From Schistocerca nitens (lineage: Eukaryota; Arthropoda; Insecta; Orthoptera; Acrididae): 64,000 nucleotides of DNA. Location: NCBI RefSeq assembly GCF_023898315.1, contig NC_064617.1, positions 618,565,000 through 618,628,999 on the forward strand. Direction: 5' to 3'. Positions 10,166-19,776 of the stretch are shown here, one piece after another (the first letter of the stretch is position 1; each line of letters starts with the position of its first letter). The translations under genes and the position numbers were made by a program. The notes under the pieces were generated by a model. It was not told the origin of the DNA, searched no databases, and was given only the letters and a program-made list of their open reading frames with translations.

Positions 10166-13119
10166 AAGAGCTATTCAGTCAATCTTTCCCTAAACAGCAC
10201 ACTAAACAGTACCTTCAAAGTTCACTCGTGAGCACTACCAGAGTGTCAAATTACTCGTTATAACTGTAAATAACGGAGTTTAACACGCTGGGGGCCGACT
10301 TAGGGCACAACCACGAAATCACTTTCCAGCCCTTGAATGACCACACGATGATCGCCATCCGGACAACACCGGCCCTCCACACTAGGATCTTCGAGCCCAC
10401 GGCGTTCCGTACCCAACCGACTGCTTCCGCGGCACCCCCCCCCCCCCCCCGACCTTGCCCTCCTACACCGACGTCGCTCCCGGCAACCCCCTTCTCCCTC
10501 GTTCTCTCGCCTCGCAGCGCGCGGGAAGCCAATTCGCCAAAGAAACACCAAGATGTAACCCTTTGACTGTGGCCAGTGTTGATCAAGAAATGGAAAACGC
10601 TGTTGGACTGAAAGTACGCTATAAAATATCCTTTCAGATCTCAGCCTGTTAATATAATATCATCTGTGTGCAGCCACTGCTGTAAACTGGAATTTCAAGC
10701 GACATAGTTTAAGGGAATCCAAACTGACATCATCAGGACGCCACAACAACGTCAACCAATGGCTGGGCTGTTTGGATTGCTCATATCTGCTTATAATGGA
10801 ATGCTTAACTTCAGAATTCCTTGCTTGTCTAGTGTACAACAGCTTTGCAGTCATTATCTGTTTGCTGTAACCTAACGTATACAATTCCGTAATTTTCTCT
10901 ACATCTCCTTTCAATTTCAAGGCTCAAATACAAAAAATTTCAAAGCCTGATTAAGTTTTTCCGTGCTGGTATCGTGAAGTTCTTCAGTCAGCTGCCACAG
11001 GGCCAAATATACATGATATGAGTAATATCGCTTTATTATACCACCAGAAATAAATTTATTGGTGATTGTTATGAAATTACCGCGTCTGTTTCACTTGACT
11101 TATATGTTTCTTCGCCCCCTCCACCCCACCTACAAAGTGACATTTCACAGCATTTTGGGATGTTTCTTCATTCTGAGAACACTCCGGATGCCAATAATGC
11201 TAGTTCCACATTCGATGTTTAGTTTACGTAATAAAAGTATTGCATATTCTTACACATTGATGTAATCACAATTCAAAATTTAAGATCGCTGTTTCTCGAG
11301 TTTTATAAAAACCATCTTACCTAGTTCTTTCCACTGACCCTTCTTAATAAGGTACATTCGTAGCCCCTGGTTTAGCACGTACGTCTGAAGTGCATGTGAA
11401 CTGGCAGGGACTGACACTGGTGCGAACGGTTGTAGGAGAAACTGACAGTTCCAAGCCCAGTGCCATTCCTCATTTCTATTCCAACTACATGACTCCAAGT
11501 GTAAGACGTCGTGGTCTCCTGACCTTCATTGCTTACATATTCCGCCCTCACATCAAGACGTTTCATTCGAACCCAAACTCGATAAGATAAAGTCAATTTT
11601 GCATGAATTCATGTAAACGATATGCAAATAACTAATAAATTGCAAGTGCGCACTGTGGTTGAAATACTCAAGGCTGGCATGCACACATACATTCTATACA
11701 CGACGGTCACAGGAGCTTTTAGTTCAAGAGAGGCAACCGCACGCCAGGAGGCCAGTCCCAACCCATCTACGTCGGCCCGTGGAGTGGACAGCATTCGCCC
11801 GAGGGAAAGGAGGAACGACCCCGTGTTCGGCTTAAAAGCAAATTCCGCTACATTGTGTGGGAGCGGCCAGCCTACGCATTCTTTATACATAGCACGCAGT
11901 TTCAGAGATTTTCACAGGGAGACAGCAAACGCCAAACGCCGATACTACAGATTTCTGGATTGGTCGCCTTAAAAGAAACGTCATTCTCCCGTTTTAGAAG
12001 AGCAATGCTGATTGGCAGACGATATTTCTGATGCCTTGAGCTGAAAGAGTAATGGAAGAGACCGAGAGATATACCCCTTCACATCTGGTGTGGAGAGGCG
12101 CCATTCCGTTGTCACTCTTGGAGCGAGGAACAAGTCTCTCCACAGTACTTCACTGGGAGAGCACCTCTGTCGAGAGCGAATTGAAGTGCGACTCTATATT
12201 GAGTCCTTGCGATTAAGCGTTGTTCACTGTATTGGCCGACACACTTATTGTGCGATGTGAACGAACAGAGTTGTGAGCCAAGTTTTGAGTGGCATCGCAT
12301 TCGATTGGTTATCTGACTGGGGTACCATGCCAATAGTTACACTAGGGGCGAATAGGAATCCTTGACTTCATCAAGGTGTAGGGAGAGTTTGATTGGCGAA
12401 GGTCAATCCAGATAGAACGAGAGTTATCTTATTTGTCAGCAGTGAGCGGCGCAGACAGCAGTCATCGCAGCTTATGGTAATGTGCGCTATAGCTATTGGG
12501 AGCCCCATATTTCCTCCACAACAGTACACTTCACTGCATTTCACTCACGACAGCCTCGACCGTAACTAGCAACATTCTAAAGGATAATTATTCAAGTTGA
12601 GTAGGTGCGCCTCTCAGCCATTGTGCCAAGTCAACAACAATCTTAAACTTTGTATAGAAATTTCATTAGCGAATCCTATCCTTGCGAGGTAACTTCACAT
12701 TACAAAAAGAACCAGGATATAACTTGTTCAATTCATAACTAAAAGTGCCATTGTGATTTCTCAGAATTTTTTCAAAATAAATAATAACTTTAATTAGTTT
12801 CATGTCTTCTCTTAGCACTACTCCAGTACCCAAGTATCCCACTAGTTACGTAAGAAATTTTGTGAATTTTTGTGTCATTTCCTTACAGTGGACGACCCCA
12901 GAAGATATTTATTGCTGAAAGTTTTTCAGGCATTTCTCTTTAGAACGTTAGGAGCATCTGTCTGACCTCTGTAGTAGTGTGGGGGTGGAAATTGCATCTT
13001 GCAGGAGCCACAGGGTAAAGGGTACATCTCAGATTAATCCGTTGCGCAGAATAACAGAATCTCAGATCAACCCCACGCTCACACAAGTTTGTATTGTTAC
13101 TTTTGAAAACTTTTTAAGG
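10166..13119. other. No recognised gene; includes a poly-C tract
   Basis: The region has a 16-base C run at 10,435-10,450 within a GC-rich patch (about 10,380-10,560). Several frames of 60-116 codons (for example 11,622-11,972 plus) show no recognisable domain. The stretch about 12,080-12,500 is GC-richer and vaguely familiar to me as a dispersed grasshopper repeat, but I could not place its ends. Confidence 0.4.
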
Positions 13120-13660
13120 ATTTATTCATCAAAATTAATGACCGCAAAGTAGAGGAGGACATAAAAAGTAGACTGGTAAAGAATGCATTCCCAGCCCAGA
13201 CATGTCTACTAATAACAAAACTACCCCTTAATTTGAGGAAGAAATTTATGAGAAAGTACGTTTGGAGCACAGCATTGAGCTGTTGCGAATTATGGACAGT
13301 GGGAAAACTGGAACAGAATTGAAACGTTTGAGATGTGGTGCAACAGAAGAATCGTGATTTTAGTTGCACTCATAAAATAGGGATTGAGAAGGTTCTCCGT
13401 TGAATCGGTGAAGAAAGGAACAAATGGAAAACAATGATCAGAAGAAGGGACAGGATGATTGGACGTGTGGTAAGTCATCAAGGAATAACCTCCATGGTAC
13501 TAGAGATAGCTGTAGAGAGTAGAAGCTTTAGGGGAAGACAGAAATTGGAATACATCCATCAAATAATTGAGGGTGTAAGGTGCAAGTAACGAATTTGGTA
13601 CCCCATTATAAGGTAGCAAGAGGAAAGCTCAAGTTTTATATTTCACGTTTTAGAAATGCA
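13120..13660 (+). pseudogene. LINE ORF2 C-terminal relic (RTE-like)
   Basis: Translation in shifting plus-strand frames gives DRKVEEDIKSRLVKNAF, then MRKYVWSTALSCCELW, and further on MIGRVVSHQGI-like sequence. This is the conserved post-RT tail of the LINE family found on the minus strand at 51.8-55.5 and 59.3-60.0 kb (compare DIKCRLAMARKAFLKK there). Multiple stops and frameshifts show it is old and inactive. Confidence 0.65.
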
Positions 13661-13899
13661 GGAGAATCGTCCAGACATAACGTTGTTTGATTACTGAAGA
13701 GACTCCCGTATAGAGAACATAATAATAGGAATCCCTAGCGTAGAGAAACAAGTGAAGAAGTTGAAAGCAGATAATTTGCCAGGTGCGACTAGAGACCCAG
13801 TTCGGTTTTACAAGGAGTGTTTAATGACACTGGGCCCACTACTTAGCTTGCATTTATCGCGAATCTCTCGTCCAGTGCAAACGTTGGTTTGGTGCAGAA
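13661..13899 (+). pseudogene. CR1/jockey-like LINE relic, upstream part (split by nested insertions)
   Basis: The plus strand encodes KKLKADNLPGATRDPVRFYKE followed by CLMTLGPLLSLHLSRIS, matching the linker before the RT palm of the LINE that continues at 19,777. The host reading GCAGAATTCTTCAACATATTCTG is rebuilt when the SINE and gypsy sequences are removed, so both parts come from one LINE copy. Confidence 0.75.
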
Positions 13900-13911
13900 T
13901 TCTTCAACATA

Positions 13912-13981
13912 GCCGGCCGCGGTGGTCTCGCGGTTCTAGGCGCGCAGTCCGGAGCCGTGCGACTGCTACGGTCGCAGGTTC
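13912..13981 (+). mobile_element. tRNA-derived SINE type A, 5' half (split by gypsy)
   Basis: The tRNA-like head GCCGGCCGCGGTGGTCTCGC through GGTCGCAGGTTC stops exactly where the gypsy LTR starts; the rest resumes at 19,631. The SINE's own 12-bp target duplication, TTCTTCAACATA, lies at 13,900-13,911 and 19,765-19,776. Confidence 0.95.
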
Positions 13982-14456
13982 TGTTGTGTCGATTCCCTAA
14001 GGTCTCGACACAATGAGTGGCTAGGTGCACGCGAAACTAACGCAGACGGGCGTAAATTCTGAAACAGGAGACTGGATGAAAACTATAAAGAAAAGAAGAG
14101 AGATGTTAATATACTTAACTTTAATGTAGTCTTGTTCTTGTTGAAATACATCTCTTGCATAGTAGTAAGCAATTAGCAATGATACACATGGCGCCTTGCT
14201 AGGTAGTAGCGATGGACTAGCTGAAGGCTATTTAATCTGTCTCTCGGCAAATGAGAGGAAGACGTGATACGTCTTGTCGCAAGCTATGTCGTCCGTACAA
14301 CTGGGGCGAGGTCAAGTCCGTGTCTTGTGACCTGCCCTGTGGTGGCGCTACGTTTGCGAATACACAGTGGCGACACGCGGGTCCGACATGTACTACAGGA
14401 CCGCGGCCGATTTAAGTTACCACCTAGCAAGTGTGGTGTCTAGCGGTGACACCACA
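13982..14456 (-). repeat. gypsy 3' LTR
   Basis: This 475-bp LTR is bounded by TG and CA. In element orientation it begins TGTGGTGTC and ends GTCGACACAACA-like sequence. Both ends hold perfect 9-bp inverted repeats: TGTGGTGTC with GACACCACA, and TTGTGTCGA with TCGACACAA. The gag-pol stop codon (14,424-14,426) lies inside this LTR. Confidence 0.97.
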
Positions 14457-17400
14457 TTCCTCCCCCGCAAATCGGCGAACGGTCGTGAGATAAGGCTTCC
14501 GCCCGCCGTGGGGAGGACCCCATGTTGACGTATGCGATGAGGTGGGGAGCCTAACAACAGGCGAGGCTGTGCCACCCGCACCCGGCCATTCGGTCCGAGG
14601 GGAGCTAGGAAACGCCTGCAAACCTAGTCCAGGGTGCACGTCAACATGAGGTGTTTGCGCACGGAATGAGAGAAGAGGAGCCGCGGGGTCGACCTCCATG
14701 TGGTCGGAGCACCCGACGGGCGAAGACGACATCTGGTCCGGAGCGGGCAAGAGGTCCATGGCGGAGGACGGCTGGTCACGGGAAGCAAGCGGCGGCGCGT
14801 GACCCAGGGAGGCGCGTGGCGGCTGCAGCGAAGCGTCCGCTGCTGGCGGCGCCGGCGGCGGCTGCGGCGGCGCGACGCCATGAGGCAAAATGGAAGGCAT
14901 CGTCGGTAACACCTGGGGATGAGGCGAGCCAGTAGATGGGTCCCCAAGGCGCTGACCTGACGGCTCCGTCGCTGAAAGCAGACGGGGAGCGGCAGAACCC
15001 AGGCGACGACAGAGGCGCAGCTGATTGAGATGCCGACGCACCTCACCAGAGGCCCCCAAAACCAAATACATCGCGCGGCCGAGGCAGCGAAGAATGCGCC
15101 CTGCGAGCCAACGCTGTGAACCGCGATAGTTGCGATAATAGACAACGTCGCCAGGAGCAAAAGCAGGAGTCTGCCGCTGCACAGGAACCTGATGTGGCGG
15201 ATGCAACAAAGACATCAGAGTTCGATGAGGACGACCATGGAGCAATTCAGCCGGCGAGCGACCATCGCGAGGCTGAGAGCGATATGAGGACAAAAAGAGC
15301 AACAAAGCGTCCTCCCGAGAATGCGACTCTTTCAACTTCAACATCTGCGACTTGAAAGTCCGGACCAATCGTTCAGCGGCACCGTTTGACTGAGGCGAAA
15401 ACGGCGCGGATGTCAGATGTTGAATACCATTGGCCTTGCAGAACGACTGAAATTCTGCGGACATGAATTGTGGGCCATTGTCGGAAACAATAGTCTGCGG
15501 AAGACCTTCAATGCAAAAGATAGCAGACAAGGCTTGGATTGTGGCAGAAGACGTCGTGGAAGACATCCGGACAACAAAAGGAAAATTACTGAAAGCATCG
15601 ACCACAACCAACCATCGAGCATTCCAGAATGGACCAGCAAAATCGATGTGCAAGCGTTGCCAAGGGGAAGTGGCTTTCGGCCATGCAAAGAATTTCCGCG
15701 GCGGTGCGGATTGTTGTTCGGCACACGCCACGCAAGAGGAGCACATATTCGCAATCGCAGCATCGATTCCGAACCAAGTACAGTGCTGTCGAGCAAGTTG
15801 TTTCGTTCGCACTATACCCCAATGTCCTTGGTGAAGAAGCCGTAAGACAGAGGACTGTAACGAACGTGGGACTACGACTCGGGATTGATCATTATCGGAA
15901 CGCAACAACAAAACACCACGTCGTACAAAAAGCCTCTCCTTGTGAGCAAAAAAACGGCGAACCAAAGGATCCTCGATCCGTGACTTTGACAAGGGCCATT
16001 GCGTAGCAACAAAACGCAAAACAGAAGCAAGGACAGGGTCAGCAGCTGTGGCTGTAGCTACACGACGAAAATCAATCGGAAACGATGTGACCACGTCATC
16101 GGCTTCCGAATCAATGAACATGCAAGCAAGTTCGGAAGAATCGAATGCTTTATCCTCAGCAACAGGCAAACGGGACAACGCATCAGCGTTTCCGTGCTTA
16201 GCAGTGGACCGATACAAGATATCGTAGCGGTACTGCGAGAGAAAAAGTGACCATCGAATGAATTTCTGCGCTGTACGTGGAGGTACAGGCTTGTTCGGAT
16301 GAAAAAGCGATGTCAACGGTTTGTGGTCCGTGATGATTGTAAAGTGACGACCATACAAGAAGTCATGGAACTTGGTAACACCAAACACGAGAGCTAAAGC
16401 TTCTTTCTCTATTTGTGAATAATTTCTTTGCGCAGATGAGAGCAATTTGGACGCAAAGGCAATAGGGCGATCATGTGAACCATCTTTGTGCGCAAGCACA
16501 GCACCGATCCCGAAATCCGATGCATCTACCATCAACAAAAGGGGTTTTCGGGGATCGAATGGCGTAAGGCAAGTATTTGAAAGTAACGCCGATTTCAACT
16601 GGCGAAAGGCGCGGTCGCATTCCGTCGTCCAGACGAACGGAACACCTTTACGGCGTAAGCGATGAAGCGGAGCTGAAATGGAAGAAGCATTGCGCACAAA
16701 TCGGTGATAATAATTTACCTTACCCAGCACACTCTGTAGCTGTTTTAAGTTCTGCGGTGACGGCAAGTCCTGAATGGCACGAAGGTGCTCTGGACTCGGA
16801 TGTATTCCTTGGGCATTTATGACATGCCCCAGGTACGGTAAGTCACGAGCAAAAAACACACATTTGTCCTTCCTCAAGCGAAGACCATTCTGACGCAATA
16901 CCTGAAATAATGTTCGGAGATTTTGCAAATGTTCTGCTTCTGTCTTTCCTGAGATTACAATATCGTCCAGATAGTTCGCAGCCGTAGGGACCGACGCACA
17001 AATAGTTTGTAAATATTGCTGAAATAAAGCAGGGGCGGATGCACACCCGAATGGCAGTCTTTTGAAGCGATACAAGCCAAGATGCGTGTTTACCACCAAG
17101 ACGCGCTGGGATTCTTCGTCCACAGGAATTTGCAAGTACGCATCTGCTAGGTCCAATTTTGAAAAATATTTTCCCGGGCACAGTTTGTCAAAAAGATCTT
17201 CCGGGCGGGGCAAAGGAAAAGTAGCAGTCACTAGTTGTGGATTCACAGTGGCCTTGAAGTCCACGCAAAGTCTCAGTTTTCCGGAAGGTTTTGGCAAAAT
17301 GACTAAGGGTGAGGCCCAGAGAGAAGCCTGCACACGTTCAATGACACCTTGAGATTCTAATTCGGCTAATGTTCGGGCGACCTCATCACGCAATGCGTGG

Positions 17401-19079
17401 GGAACATTGCGCGCTCTGAAAAATTTCGGTTGCGCGTTGTCTTTCAGTTCCAAATGCGCTTCATAGTTCTTAGCGCAACCAAGGCCCGGTGCAAAAATGT
17501 CTGCAAATTCTTCACAAAGACTAGAAACACTGGCGGAAGGCACAGTCTGATTCACTGATAGGACCTGATTCACTATAGACAAATTAAACAATTGAAACAA
17601 ATCTAAACCAAACAAGTTCACGGCACTAGAGGAACGAAGAACATAAAATGACACAAGTTTTGTCTGTCCCTTGTATGTTGCAATAAGGCTGCACTGTCCT
17701 AACACAGGTATGTGCTGTCCTGAGTAACTAGTTAACGTAACATTTGCGGCACGCAATGGCGGGGCGCCCAGTTGTTTGTACGTGTCGTGATTGAGCAAGG
17801 AAACTGCAGCTCCGGTATCGAGCTGGAATGGGATCACTTTTCCTGCAAAGTCTAAGTCCACAAAAAGTTTATTGTCTTGTTGACGACAAGAGCGACTGTC
17901 CCGCGCAATTTGAACTGATACAGGTCCAGAAGCACTTGCAACTTTACGGGATTTCCGGCGACGTCGACGCACACTTTGGGTGGGACGAACACAGTCACTG
18001 TTAGCTAAAGTGTCACTGGACGGGTGGGAATGAACTACATTAATGTCCATGGGCGAAGGTCCACGAGCCTGATTGTCCTGGGTTCGATTCCGGCGCGAAA
18101 CAAAGGGCCTGGAATTTGTGTGATTGTCCGATCTTAACTTTTTCTGGCAAACACTTTGTACATGTCCTTTCTTGTGACAGTAAAAGCAAATAGCTTGGCG
18201 TGACGGGCAATTTTCACGCGAATGTCTAGTTGCACACCGCGGGCAAGATTTCACTGCATTTGCTTGCTTACGCGGCGCACGTGGTTGCAAGCGAGGCGGC
18301 CGCAGCGAAGTCGGGCGCGAGGGCCGCTTAGCGTCCCGTGCAGCGGGCCGGGCGGGCCGATTAATGTGACACACTGCTGGCGAAGTTTCAAATGATGCCT
18401 GAGCAAAGTCAAGTGTGTCTTGCCTGTCCAATATGTCTATCACTTGTTGCAGGGAGGGATTAACTAGCTTCAAAATCTGTTCCCGTATGCGAACATCAGA
18501 AACGTTCTGTGCAATTGCATCACGCACCATAGTATCTGAATATGGAAGGCCACATTCACAGGCAAACGCGCAGTCTCTAGTAAGGCCTTGCAAAGTTGCT
18601 ACCCACTCCCTGTTAGTCTGACCGGCGGTACGTTTTGTACGAAAAAACGTATACCGTTTTGCAACTACATTAACCGTTTCTTTGAAATAGGCATCTAAAG
18701 CAGACAAAATTTCTTCGTAGGTCAGAGTTGCTACGTCGCGTCGGGGAAACAATTTCACTATCACACGGTAGGTAGACACACCGACACAAGAAAGCAAAAA
18801 CGGCTGCCGCTCTTTACCTTGAATTCCATAAGCAGTGAGGTGGAAGTTGAACTGATCGGCCCACTCAGTCCAGCTTTCGGTTGTGGCCTCAAAGGGCCGA
18901 AATGGCGGTGCGACAGCGTTGTGTGGCTGCGGTAGCGATGAAGCGGCTGCCGCCGCATCGGTTTGCAGCGCACGTTGACCCTGGACGAGCTGTCCAAGGG
19001 CTTCCAATAACGCCTGCGTCTGCTGATTCTGCAAGCGAAAAAATTCGGACAGTACATCTGGAGAATGCGGCGAAGCCAT
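14424..19079 (-). CDS. Gag-Pol polyprotein of the gypsy element, single intact frame
   Basis: One open frame of 1,551 codons starts at ATG 19,079-19,077 and ends at TAG inside the 3' LTR. In order it has: Gag (about residues 60-270); two zinc knuckles, C279-C282-H286-C291 and C298-x2-C301-x4-H306-x4-C311; aspartic protease (DTGA at 421-424); reverse transcriptase (about 590-780, YLDD at 703-706); RNase H (D852, E893, D918, D966); integrase zinc domain (H1083, H1086, C1116, C1119) and catalytic core D1146, D1200, E1236 with D-x35-E spacing; then a C-terminal integrase region with RWLAGRILRCLGRAMYLVLG. A proline-rich tail of about 200 residues (1,360-1,551) follows. All expected catalytic residues are present. 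Gag and Pol share one frame, so no frameshift signal is needed. There is no env. Function is by family knowledge; present-day activity is inference. Confidence 0.96.
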   Translation of the reverse strand: MASPHSPDVLSEFFRLQNQQTQALLEALGQLVQGQRALQTDAAAAASSLPQPHNAVAPPFRPFEATTESWTEWADQFNFHLTAYGIQGKERQPFLLSCVGVSTYRVIVKLFPRRDVATLTYEEILSALDAYFKETVNVVAKRYTFFRTKRTAGQTNREWVATLQGLTRDCAFACECGLPYSDTMVRDAIAQNVSDVRIREQILKLVNPSLQQVIDILDRQDTLDFAQASFETSPAVCHINRPARPAARDAKRPSRPTSLRPPRLQPRAPRKQANAVKSCPRCATRHSRENCPSRQAICFYCHKKGHVQSVCQKKLRSDNHTNSRPFVSRRNRTQDNQARGPSPMDINVVHSHPSSDTLANSDCVRPTQSVRRRRRKSRKVASASGPVSVQIARDSRSCRQQDNKLFVDLDFAGKVIPFQLDTGAAVSLLNHDTYKQLGAPPLRAANVTLTSYSGQHIPVLGQCSLIATYKGQTKLVSFYVLRSSSAVNLFGLDLFQLFNLSIVNQVLSVNQTVPSASVSSLCEEFADIFAPGLGCAKNYEAHLELKDNAQPKFFRARNVPHALRDEVARTLAELESQGVIERVQASLWASPLVILPKPSGKLRLCVDFKATVNPQLVTATFPLPRPEDLFDKLCPGKYFSKLDLADAYLQIPVDEESQRVLVVNTHLGLYRFKRLPFGCASAPALFQQYLQTICASVPTAANYLDDIVISGKTEAEHLQNLRTLFQVLRQNGLRLRKDKCVFFARDLPYLGHVINAQGIHPSPEHLRAIQDLPSPQNLKQLQSVLGKVNYYHRFVRNASSISAPLHRLRRKGVPFVWTTECDRAFRQLKSALLSNTCLTPFDPRKPLLLMVDASDFGIGAVLAHKDGSHDRPIAFASKLLSSAQRNYSQIEKEALALVFGVTKFHDFLYGRHFTIITDHKPLTSLFHPNKPVPPRTAQKFIRWSLFLSQYRYDILYRSTAKHGNADALSRLPVAEDKAFDSSELACMFIDSEADDVVTSFPIDFRRVATATAADPVLASVLRFVATQWPLSKSRIEDPLVRRFFAHKERLFVRRGVLLLRSDNDQSRVVVPRSLQSSVLRLLHQGHWGIVRTKQLARQHCTWFGIDAAIANMCSSCVACAEQQSAPPRKFFAWPKATSPWQRLHIDFAGPFWNARWLVVVDAFSNFPFVVRMSSTTSSATIQALSAIFCIEGLPQTIVSDNGPQFMSAEFQSFCKANGIQHLTSAPFSPQSNGAAERLVRTFKSQMLKLKESHSREDALLLFLSSYRSQPRDGRSPAELLHGRPHRTLMSLLHPPHQVPVQRQTPAFAPGDVVYYRNYRGSQRWLAGRILRCLGRAMYLVLGASGEVRRHLNQLRLCRRLGSAAPRLLSATEPSGQRLGDPSTGSPHPQVLPTMPSILPHGVAPPQPPPAPPAADASLQPPRASLGHAPPLASRDQPSSAMDLLPAPDQMSSSPVGCSDHMEVDPAAPLLSFRAQTPHVDVHPGLGLQAFPSSPRTEWPGAGGTASPVVRLPTSSHTSTWGPPHGGRKPYLTTVRRFAGEECGVTARHHTC
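14457..14468 (-). other. Polypurine tract of the gypsy element
   Basis: In element orientation the bases directly before the 3' LTR read GCGGGGGAGGAA, the expected plus-strand primer site for reverse transcription. The gag-pol frame reads through it. Confidence 0.9.
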
Positions 19080-19133
19080 GACACAAGCAAATTAGAGCAA
19101 GTATAACACAAAGACTGCAACGTGGGCGCGGCA

Positions 19134-19149
19134 CCACTCCTCGGCGCCA
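19134..19149 (-). other. Primer-binding site of the gypsy element
   Basis: Six bases downstream of the 5' LTR (element orientation) lies TGGCGCCGAGGAGTGG. It begins with the TGG expected for pairing with a tRNA 3' CCA end. I cannot name the tRNA from memory. Confidence 0.8.
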
Positions 19150-19155
19150 AAATAT

Positions 19156-19630
19156 TGTTGTGTCGATTCCCTAAGGTCTCGACACAATGAGTGGCTAGGT
19201 GCACGCGAAACTAACGCAGACGGGCGTAAATTCTGAAACAGGAGACTGGATGAAAACTATAAAGAAAAGAAGAGAGATGTTAATATACTTAACTTTAATG
19301 TAGTCTTGTTCTTGTTGAAATACATCTCTTGCATAGTAGTAAGCAATTAGCAATGATACACATGGCGCCTTGCTAGGTAGTAGCGATGGACTAGCTGAAG
19401 GCTATTTAATCTGTCTCTCGGCAAATGAGAGGAAGACGTGATACGTCTTGTCGCAAGCTATGTCGTCCGTACAACTGGGGCGAGGTCAAGTCCGTGTCTT
19501 GTGACCTGCCCTGTGGTGGCGCTACGTTTGCGAATACACAGTGGCGACACGCGGGTCCGACATGTACTACAGGACCGCGGCCGATTTAAGTTACCACCTA
19601 GCAAGTGTGGTGTCTAGCGGTGACACCACA
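19156..19630 (-). repeat. gypsy 5' LTR
   Basis: This 475-bp LTR matches the 3' LTR at every position I compared. It should carry the promoter and polyadenylation signals, but I could not pick out a clear TATA box. Confidence 0.97.
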
Positions 19631-19764
19631 GGTTCGAATCCTGCCTCGGGCATGGATGTGTGTGATGTCCTTAGGTTAGTTAGGTTTAAGTAGTTCTAAG
19701 TTCTAGGGTACTGATAACCACAGCAGTTGAGTCCCATAGTGCTCAGAGCCCTTTGAACCATTTT
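19631..19764 (+). mobile_element. tRNA-derived SINE type A, 3' half
   Basis: It resumes with GGTTCGAATCCTGCCTCGGG and runs to AGAGCCCTTTGAACCATTTT, ending at the 12-bp target duplication TTCTTCAACATA. The first five bases are the gypsy target duplication. Confidence 0.95.
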
Positions 19765-19776
19765 TTCTTCAACATA

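Larger units (their letters stand above)
13982..19630 (-). mobile_element. Near-intact Ty3/gypsy LTR retrotransposon
   Basis: This is a complete 5,649-bp element on the minus strand: 5' LTR 19,156-19,630, primer-binding site, one gag-pol frame, polypurine tract, and 3' LTR 13,982-14,456. A 5-bp target duplication GGTTC flanks it (13,977-13,981 and 19,631-19,635), inside the B-box of a SINE. By eye the two 475-bp LTRs are identical, which implies very recent integration. There is no env frame. The 5' leader between LTR and start codon is only 76 bases. Confidence 0.97.

Noticed and set aside
11622-11972. 116-codon plus-strand frame as a host gene
   Set aside because: No domain, no splice context, and a minus-strand frame of similar size overlaps it.
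14624-15160. Additional proteins overlapping gag-pol, including long plus-strand frames across 14.6-17.4 kb
   Set aside because: They are shadow frames of the well-supported gag-pol frame and repeat wherever the relic at 4-7.7 kb has the same sequence.
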